A stretch of DNA of 11,862 nucleotides from an uncultured Eubacteriales bacterium (GTDB taxonomy: Bacteria > Bacillota > Clostridia > Peptostreptococcales > Anaerovoracaceae): assembly GCA_910583765.1 (NCBI GenBank), contig CAJTYS010000073.1, forward strand, positions 1-11,862. The letters run 5' to 3'. Every line of letters begins with the position of its first letter. The stretch's first letter is position 1. The notes beneath the pieces were generated by a model. The model ran no database searches and was not told where the DNA came from. It was given only the letters and a program-made list of their open reading frames with translations. Shown here in pieces: positions 7,520 through 11,862 of this stretch. Made by a program: the position numbers and the translations under genes.

Positions 7520-8950
7520 ATGAAGATGATTATAAACGGCAATCATGTTGACAGTGTCAGCGGCCAAACCATGGATGTGTTTTCTCCAGCTTCCGGTAAA
7601 TTGCTGGACACGGTGCCAAAAGCCACAAAGCAGGATATCGACTTGGCGCTCCAGGCCGCAGAAGCCGGGCAAAAAGAATGGACAAAAGTGCCGCTCCACC
7701 AGCGGGCTTCCATCCTCATGCGTTTTATCGATCTAGTGGAGCGTGACAAAGAAACATTGATCCAAACTTTGTGCGCAGACAATGGAAAGCCGATTTCACA
7801 GGCAAGAGTGGAAATCTCCAATATCGCCACGGCTTTCCGCGCTTTCATAGAACGGGCGAAACACGATTACGGGCAGTTCATTCCCGCTGGCACGGAACCA
7901 GGACACGAAAGGAACCTGCAGATGGTGACTCGGGAACCTGTGGGGATCGTGGTGTGCATCATCCCTTTCAACTTCCCTTCCAATTTGTTCTGCCAAAAAG
8001 TAGCGCCTGCCCTGCTCATGGGCAACGCGGCTCTGGTCCTGCCGCCATCGGGGAATCCTCTGACCAACTTGAAGGTGACAAGTCTTTTGGTGGAAGCTGG
8101 CGTGACGCCGGGAGCCATCCAGTGCGTCACTGCTCCAGGCCCTGTGAAACAGGCGGCTGTGGCAGATCCCCGCACGGCTTTTGTCACCATCACTGGAAGC
8201 ACGGAAACAGGCATTGCCATCGCCCAGACCGCAGCGAAAAACCTGACACCTTATGCCCTGGAACTAGGCGGAAACGATCCTTACATCGTTATGGATGACG
8301 CGGACATTGATCTTGCGGTCAGTGAGATCGTTCCCGGCAGGATGATCAATTCCGGCCAGGTCTGCTCTGCCAGCAAACGTTTTCTCGTCCACCAGGCGGT
8401 CCTGGAGGAATTCACGGAAAAGGCGGTTACCCTTGTATCTGGCTTGAAATTCGGTGATCCTTCCCTGGAAGACACGCAAGTCACATGTTTGATCAACGAG
8501 GCTGCTGCCAAAAAAGTCGAGGAACAGGTGAATCTCACGGTCAAACAAGGCGCCAGCATTGCCACAGGCGGCAGGCGGAACGGCGCGTTTTACGAACCTA
8601 CGGTCCTCACAAACGTGTCACCTTCCTGTGACATTGCAAGAGATATGGAAGTTTTCGGCCCAGTGGTGCCCATCATTTCCTTCCGCTCCGAAGAAGAGGC
8701 CATTCAAATCGCCAACAACTCTATTTACGGCCTTTCCAGCTGCGTTTTCACAGCTGACCAAAAGCGGACCTACCGCATGGCGGGCCAACTGGAAGCCGGC
8801 AGCGTCATCATTAACGGCTCCACCTTCCTGCGCTCCTTTGAAATGCCTTTTGGCGGCTGGAAACAGAGCGGCGTGGGCACAGAAGGCGTGATGGTGACCT
8901 TCGATGAAATGACGCGGCGCAAAGTCATCACCCTAAAAAACATTTATTGA
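7520..8950 (+). CDS. NAD(P)-dependent aldehyde dehydrogenase
   Basis: Aldehyde dehydrogenase superfamily member, 476 aa, full length. It resembles the lactaldehyde/phosphonoacetaldehyde branch, with C-terminal MPFGGWKQSGVGTEG followed by EMTRRK. Oxidises an aldehyde to its acid: catalytic Cys282 (GQVCSAS), general base Glu248 (ELGGND), Asn151 in PFNFP, GSTETG at 226-231, and EVFGPVV at 377-383. A general-base Glu argues against a CoA-acylating enzyme. Odd point: the loop that normally reads VLKPSE or similar, whose Lys contacts the cofactor ribose, reads VLPPSGNPLT here (173-182), so Lys is replaced by Pro. Start ATG 7520 has AGGAGG (7505-7510) nine bases upstream. It is divergent from the importer operon and plausibly shares its inducer. 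The substrate is unknown; an acidic short aldehyde such as sulfoacetaldehyde is an inference from context. Confidence 0.9.
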   Translation: MKMIINGNHVDSVSGQTMDVFSPASGKLLDTVPKATKQDIDLALQAAEAGQKEWTKVPLHQRASILMRFIDLVERDKETLIQTLCADNGKPISQARVEISNIATAFRAFIERAKHDYGQFIPAGTEPGHERNLQMVTREPVGIVVCIIPFNFPSNLFCQKVAPALLMGNAALVLPPSGNPLTNLKVTSLLVEAGVTPGAIQCVTAPGPVKQAAVADPRTAFVTITGSTETGIAIAQTAAKNLTPYALELGGNDPYIVMDDADIDLAVSEIVPGRMINSGQVCSASKRFLVHQAVLEEFTEKAVTLVSGLKFGDPSLEDTQVTCLINEAAAKKVEEQVNLTVKQGASIATGGRRNGAFYEPTVLTNVSPSCDIARDMEVFGPVVPIISFRSEEEAIQIANNSIYGLSSCVFTADQKRTYRMAGQLEAGSVIINGSTFLRSFEMPFGGWKQSGVGTEGVMVTFDEMTRRKVITLKNIY

Positions 8951-8967
8951 TGCTGCTTATGACTTTC

Positions 8968-9002
8968 ACTGGCAGGGCTTCGCTGGCTCTGTCAGTTTTT
9001 TT
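8968..9002 (+). terminator. terminator of the aldehyde dehydrogenase gene
   Basis: Twelve-bp stem with several G-T pairs (8968-8979 with 8985-8996) around a five-base loop, followed by a T-run (8996-9002). It begins 17 bases after the stop codon. Confidence 0.85.
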
Positions 9003-9121
9003 CATACAGCAGCGCCTGTCCCTGCGGCAAGACCCGCGTCTTTGAGGCTGCCCGCTCCCCTGCTTTTCCTCTTTCTTAAGATTCTTTCCCCATAAATTAA
9101 GATTTCTTCTTCAAACTTTCA
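9003..9121. other. intergenic spacer, nothing clear
   Basis: No gene seen. A small interrupted hairpin, GCGGC-AAGAC (9024-9033) with GTCTT...GCTGC (9038-9051), is followed by a pyrimidine-rich tract and two copies of TTAAGATT. No T-run after the hairpin and no function assigned. Confidence 0.4.
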
Positions 9122-9150
9122 TTGAAACAACACACAACAAATGGTATTAT
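9122..9150 (+). promoter_or_regulatory. promoter of the metallophosphoesterase gene
   Basis: TTGAAA (9122-9127), 17-base spacer, TATTAT (9145-9150). Initiation near 9157 leaves a leader of about 24 bases before ATG 9181, with GAGG in the ribosome-site position. Confidence 0.75.
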
Positions 9151-9180
9151 TGTATATTAAGTGCAGGAAAGAGGTTTTAC

Positions 9181-10032
9181 ATGTTCAAAACAATCGGAAA
9201 ACTTTTTAAAACCATATTACTATTCATTCTAGCCGGAGTCCTTTTAGCTGGCTTGGCCGCCTGCTATGCCCGCTTCATAGAACCGCACCGCCTGACTGTG
9301 AAAGAAATCGGTGACATCAGCTATTCCATGAAGGAGCCCATTACTGTGGCCGTGTTCGCGGATACGCATTTTGGATTTGAATATGATACGAAAGATTTTC
9401 AGAAAGTGGTTGACGCAGTCAATGAAAATCCGCCTGACCTGCTGCTTTTTGCCGGAGACTTGATCGACAATCTCAATGAATACCGAGGCAATACTGTGGA
9501 AATCTCTAAGAAACTGGCGCAAATGAAGGCGAACATGGGGAAATACGCCGTGTTTGGCAATCACGATTATGGCGGCGGCGCACAGTACAAATATGAGGAC
9601 ATCATGAACGCCGGAGGCTTCCAGGTTCTGGTCAATGAGATCATCACCTTTGAAAGCAGCAATCTGCGGCTCATTGGGATCGATGACCTGCTCATCGGGT
9701 ACGGCGATCCTTCTGTGGTCAATCACGCAGATGCTGATATGTATAATCTTGTTTTTTGCCACGAGCCTGACATTGTGGACAAAATCCTGGATTCCAACAC
9801 GGATTATATGGTTGCCGGCCATACCCACGGTGGGCAGATCCGAGTTCCTTTTTACACGCAGAAATTCCTCCCTTCCTATGGGGAAAAATACGTGAAGGGA
9901 GAATACGAGCTGGACAATGGAAATCAGACTATCATTTATGTGAATTCCGGCCTGGGAACCACGAAAATCCCTGCTAGGCTGGGAGCTGTCCCTGAACTGA
10001 CTTATATCACCATACAGCCAAATCAGACATAG
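9181..10032 (+). CDS. membrane-anchored metallophosphoesterase, YkuE-like
   Basis: Calcineurin-type phosphoesterase, 283 aa. One N-terminal hydrophobic segment (about 10-28) with a basic start suggests a membrane anchor with the catalytic domain outside. All metal-site motifs are present in order: DTH (Asp61, His63), GDLID (Asp93), GNHD (Asn127-Asp129), His194 in CHEPD, and GHTHGGQ (His214, His216). The GHTHGGQ form and layout match the YkuE family, some members of which act in the cell envelope; substrate not determined. Own promoter, GAGG six bases before ATG, and flanking terminators make it a single-gene transcript convergent with the HdeD cluster. Confidence 0.92.
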   Translation: MFKTIGKLFKTILLFILAGVLLAGLAACYARFIEPHRLTVKEIGDISYSMKEPITVAVFADTHFGFEYDTKDFQKVVDAVNENPPDLLLFAGDLIDNLNEYRGNTVEISKKLAQMKANMGKYAVFGNHDYGGGAQYKYEDIMNAGGFQVLVNEIITFESSNLRLIGIDDLLIGYGDPSVVNHADADMYNLVFCHEPDIVDKILDSNTDYMVAGHTHGGQIRVPFYTQKFLPSYGEKYVKGEYELDNGNQTIIYVNSGLGTTKIPARLGAVPELTYITIQPNQT

Positions 10033-10043
10033 TCCTAAAGCCT

Positions 10044-10111
10044 AAGGGCGCACTGACAGTAACAGACCATGAAACTTAGATAGGTCTCTTTGCGAGGATC
10101 CGTGCGCTTTT
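10044..10111 (+). other. nested inverted repeats after the metallophosphoesterase
   Basis: AAGGGCGCAC (10044-10053) can pair with GTGCGCTTTT (10102-10111): six Watson-Crick pairs in the core, extended by G-T and A-T pairs. Inside it AGACC (10064-10068) pairs with GGTCT (10083-10087). It begins 11 bases after the stop codon and ends in TTTTA. It could be a weak first terminator or a structured 3' end; the clear terminator follows at 10147-10192. Confidence 0.4.
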
Positions 10112-10146
10112 ACTTGGTTCTCCTCACAATCTATGCCTTTCTCAGC

Positions 10147-10192
10147 AAAAAAGAACTCCTGCAACGCGCATGTCCAAGTTGCAGGAGTTTTT
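10147..10192. terminator. bidirectional terminator between convergent genes
   Basis: Perfect 12-bp stem AACTCCTGCAAC (10154-10165) / GTTGCAGGAGTT (10178-10189) with a 12-base loop. On the plus strand T5 follows (10188-10192); on the minus strand six T follow one base after the stem (10152-10147). It serves both the metallophosphoesterase and the HdeD gene, whose stop codon is only a few bases away. Confidence 0.9.
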
Positions 10193-10193
10193 A

Positions 10194-10919
10194 TCATCCT
10201 TCTGTCTTTGTTTTTGTGTTTTTTTTCTTTTTTGGCTTTTCTTTTTTGTCTCCAGTTCCATCTTCATTCAAAAACTTGTTCCAGCGCCGTTTCCATTTTA
10301 TGGTTTCTATGCTTTGCTTCAAGGAATTGCTTTTCGGCTTTCTCTGGTTCTGGCTTTGACTTGTACGGCTCTCTTTGCCAGTCGTCTGCTTCACCTTCTT
10401 TTCATGGGGCATATGGATCCCCAACTCCAAGGTGCTGATCCCCTGCACCACGAACATGATACCCAGCAGCACGGCGATAGCAAGTCCAGCTATGATTGGA
10501 TTCAAAAATGCGTAGAGTCCTCCTAATGCGCAGAGCAGCCCTGTGATCAATGTCCATATAAAATTCGCTTTTTTGTTCTGCCTGTTGATCATAGTGGCCG
10601 TGACCACCCGCAGGATACCGGAAAACATGGCCCACATCCCAAACACCATAGGTATGGCAACATCCGCGGCGATTTGATTGCTGAGCACCAATACGCCCAG
10701 AATAAAGGTAATGATCGCCTCTGTCAAAATCCAGCCATTATTGTCCTGCTGATTTCCAGCTCTTCCCCACCAATACGCGATGCCCTGGATGATACTATTG
10801 ATAACCATCATCAATCCCAAAATAAAAGCCAGCGATAAAAAAGTTTCTCCCGGATTGGCAAAACAAAAAACACCGGTCAACACAAGCAGTATACCGCTGA
10901 TGATCGTTAATATCCTCAA
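10194..10919 (-). CDS. HdeD-like (DUF308) membrane protein with basic C-terminal tail
   Basis: 241 aa. Residues 1-167 form about six hydrophobic segments with repeated HdeD-like elements (NPGETFLSLAFILGLMMVIN; FLNPIIAGLAIAVLLGIMFV), typical of the DUF308/HdeD family, which is linked to acid resistance in enterobacteria and has no defined role in Firmicutes. Residues 171-241 are a hydrophilic tail with about 23 Lys or Arg in 71 positions, ending in PKKKKNTKTKTEG; this is not part of the usual family length of about 170-200. The start is TTG 10919, supported by AGGAGG about eight bases upstream; no in-frame ATG exists near. The tail is coded through runs of A (T on the plus strand), so a sequencing indel there could alter it. 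Third gene of the cluster, 17 bases after the UspA-like gene. Confidence 0.82.
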   Translation of the reverse strand: MRILTIISGILLVLTGVFCFANPGETFLSLAFILGLMMVINSIIQGIAYWWGRAGNQQDNNGWILTEAIITFILGVLVLSNQIAADVAIPMVFGMWAMFSGILRVVTATMINRQNKKANFIWTLITGLLCALGGLYAFLNPIIAGLAIAVLLGIMFVVQGISTLELGIHMPHEKKVKQTTGKESRTSQSQNQRKPKSNSLKQSIETIKWKRRWNKFLNEDGTGDKKEKPKKKKNTKTKTEG

Positions 10920-10936
10920 ATTATTGTCCTCCTATC

Positions 10937-11311
10937 TCATGGAACGATGATCAGTTCCGCTTGTCCGCTGATTTTTTCCTCGAACTTCGTTATGAGACCC
11001 TTCTCGTTCTTCACTTGTCCTGCTTGTCCCAGAACCACATGCGTGATTTGATTCTTGCCCACAAGGTCCACCAGCGTGTCCAAAATATTATTGGAACGAA
11101 GCACTGTCAGATTCGCGCCGTAATCAATGGCTTTTCCATACAAATAATCCAAGGCCTCTCCTTCTTCAGAGCTTCCCAGAATCTTAAAATCCTTTGGCGC
11201 GACATGAATAATGAACAGCTCATCCTCCTGTCCGTCCAACAGCCCATGGCCGTAACGAATCAACCGGTCACATGTCTTTTGCTGTGTCACGCAAACCATT
11301 ACATGTTTCAT
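10937..11311 (-). CDS. UspA-like universal stress protein
   Basis: 124 aa, single Usp-like alpha/beta domain. It opens MKHVMVCVTQQKTCDRLIR, like the Usp domain of KdpD and short clostridial Usp proteins, with beta strands FIIHVAP (33-39), LTVLRS (68-73), HVVLGQAG (91-98) and ELIIVP at the end. The nucleotide motif expected after the fourth strand (G-2X-G-9X-G-S/T) is only partly kept: Gly95 and Gly98 are present but not the later GS/GT, so ATP binding is uncertain. Start ATG 11311 with GGGAG six bases upstream. Middle gene of the cluster: 21 bases after the small membrane protein. Confidence 0.8.
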   Translation of the reverse strand: MKHVMVCVTQQKTCDRLIRYGHGLLDGQEDELFIIHVAPKDFKILGSSEEGEALDYLYGKAIDYGANLTVLRSNNILDTLVDLVGKNQITHVVLGQAGQVKNEKGLITKFEEKISGQAELIIVP

Positions 11312-11332
11312 AACAATCTCCCTGCCGCCAGC

Positions 11333-11500
11333 TTACCACAATTCGTCAAATTCACTAGTCTTGCGTTCCTCGCTGCTTCCAGTCCGTTCCGTTCTTTCCT
11401 TTGGCACCACGTCAAATATCTTCACGATCCCATAGATCACAATCACTCCAGCAAACACGATTCTCAGAGCCTTATTGATTTTTTTTATTGCGTTTATCAT
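11333..11500 (-). CDS. small single-pass membrane protein, unknown function
   Basis: I prefer ATG 11500 (55 aa), which has AAAGGG about eight bases upstream. An in-frame TTG at 11524 would give 63 aa but has no ribosome site and would lie only about 11 bases from the predicted start of the nearest promoter. The product has a basic N-terminus (INAIKKINKALR), one hydrophobic segment at about 12-31 (IVFAGVIVIYGIVKIF) and a charged tail (PKERTERTGSSEERKTSEFDELW in part). No family recognised. First gene of the three-gene cluster; codon use and spacing support it as real. Confidence 0.68.
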   Translation of the reverse strand: MINAIKKINKALRIVFAGVIVIYGIVKIFDVVPKERTERTGSSEERKTSEFDELW

Positions 11501-11542
11501 CTCTTCTACCCTTTCTTCATCCAATAAAACTTGTATGCGTCT

Positions 11543-11551
11543 ATTATACCA
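11543..11551 (-). promoter_or_regulatory. extended -10 box, copy 1 (nearest the small membrane gene)
   Basis: On the minus strand TGGTATAAT, a perfect extended -10 (TGnTATAAT). No good -35 at 17 bases, which an extended -10 may not need. Initiation near 11535 leaves about 35 bases to ATG 11500. Confidence 0.7.
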
Positions 11552-11634
11552 CGAACTACCTTTGAAACATAGAATCTTGTTCGTGATTCAATGAACGCAT
11601 CCCTACAGCAACGCTGTATCCATCCTATGCGTTC

Positions 11635-11643
11635 ATTATACCA
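11635..11643 (-). promoter_or_regulatory. extended -10 box, copy 2
   Basis: Same TGGTATAAT on the minus strand, 92 bases upstream of copy 1. A start near 11628 would fall inside the arm of the perfect 11-bp inverted repeat 11590-11600/11627-11637. No strong -35 box. Confidence 0.5.
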
Positions 11644-11727
11644 CGGCCTTCCTTTGAAAACACAATCCATGGCCATGATTCAATAGACGCTTCCTTACGG
11701 CAACGCCGTTTTCAATTAACTGCGTCT

Positions 11728-11736
11728 ATTATACCA
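11728..11736 (-). promoter_or_regulatory. extended -10 box, copy 3
   Basis: Same TGGTATAAT on the minus strand, 93 bases upstream of copy 2. A weak TTTGGG lies 17 bases upstream. The sequence upstream of this copy is AT-rich and unrelated to the repeat. Confidence 0.5.
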
Positions 11737-11774
11737 TAAATTTTCAAATTCCCAAAACTTTTTATTTCCCAATC

Positions 11775-11803
11775 TACACCCGAGCGAAAAAATCGTATAT
11801 AAT
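11775..11803 (+). promoter_or_regulatory. possible plus-strand promoter leading out of the window
   Basis: TATAAT at 11798-11803 followed by AGACCCGGG; the hexamer 17 bases upstream is a poor TACACC. Downstream sequence TTTGACAGTTGAATAA (11815-11830) resembles leader sequences seen near Firmicute rRNA genes, and CGCG-N5-CGCG follows. No gene starts before the window ends. Confidence 0.45.
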
Positions 11804-11862
11804 AGACCCGGGAGTTTGACAGTTGAATAATTAAAAAAGCACGCGCAGGTCGCGTAAAACCT

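Larger units (their letters stand above)
11536..11736. repeat. tandem ~92-bp imperfect repeat with covarying stems
   Basis: Unit 1 is 11536-11627 (92 bp), unit 2 is 11628-11720 (93 bp), and a third copy is cut after 16 bases (11721-11736). All begin TGCGT(CT/TC)ATTATACCA. Each full unit holds three arm sets: CACGAAC/GTTCGTG (11550-11556, 11579-11585) against CACGGCC/GGCCATG (11642-11648, 11671-11677); TACAGC-AAC-GCTGTA (11604-11618) against ACGGC-AAC-GCCGT (11697-11709); and an outer arm AATGAACGCAT (11590-11600) pairing with the next unit's ATGCGTTCATT (11627-11637), or AATAGACGC (11682-11690) with GCGTCTATT (11722-11730). Most differences between units are paired changes that keep the arms complementary. 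Read on the minus strand, each copy also carries TGGTATAAT. Confidence 0.9.

Noticed and set aside
9244..9828. 194-aa minus-strand open frame
   Set aside because: Antisense to the metallophosphoesterase, whose metal motifs are complete.
10090..10526. Three overlapping plus-strand frames rich in Phe and Ser
   Set aside because: They are the reverse of the Lys-rich tail and membrane segments of the HdeD-like gene and cross the terminator.
11536..11736. CRISPR array
   Set aside because: Only two full units with no constant-repeat/variable-spacer pattern; similarity extends through the whole 92-bp unit.
11816..11821. TTGACA as a -35 box near the right edge
   Set aside because: No acceptable -10 at 16-18 bases downstream.

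Overview
The window looks like chromosomal DNA from an anaerobic, moderate-GC Firmicute of the Clostridia type. The reasons are encoded CCA ends on all four tRNAs, strong AGGAGG-like ribosome sites with GTG and TTG starts, near-consensus sigma-A promoters, compact hairpin-plus-T terminators, and a dehydrogenase close to clostridial 4-hydroxybutyrate dehydrogenase. The genus is not determined. No phage, insertion sequence, CRISPR array or plasmid gene is visible.

Layout. (1) 7-426: tRNA-Asp, then tRNA-His, tRNA-Gln and tRNA-Cys behind their own promoter, ending at a bidirectional terminator. (2) 533-3206, minus strand: two overlapping flavoprotein genes (a COG2509 FAD oxidoreductase and an HI0933/BaiN-type flavoprotein) behind a TTGACA-16-TATAAT promoter. 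(3) 3381-7262, minus strand: a four-gene operon encoding a taurine/sulfonate-type ABC importer (permease, binding lipoprotein, ATPase) and an iron-type alcohol dehydrogenase, whose start overlaps the ATPase stop by 4 bases. (4) 7520-8950, plus strand: a divergent aldehyde dehydrogenase. The 257-base gap between (3) and (4) holds two divergent promoters, a palindrome touching one -35 box and a 12-bp hairpin at the start of the other transcript. (5) 9181-10032, plus strand: a membrane-anchored YkuE-like metallophosphoesterase with its own promoter. (6) 10194-11500, minus strand: a three-gene cluster (small single-pass membrane protein, UspA-like protein, HdeD-like membrane protein with a very basic tail), convergent with (5) through a shared terminator. 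(7) 11536-11736: two tandem imperfect repeats of about 92 bp plus a partial third. Each carries an extended -10 box pointing at cluster (6) and inverted repeats whose arms differ between copies by compensating changes. (8) 11737-11862: a possible promoter pointing out of the window.

How it may work together. Regions 3 and 4 read as one import-and-aldehyde module: a small sulfonate or similar compound is imported, and a derived aldehyde is reduced to an alcohol by the iron-type dehydrogenase or oxidised to an acid by the aldehyde dehydrogenase. The aminotransferase, lyase and regulator that a taurine pathway would need are not in the window, so the substrate is inferred. Region 6 looks like a stress or envelope cluster under an unusual tandem promoter and hairpin array, which is the most unusual non-coding structure here.
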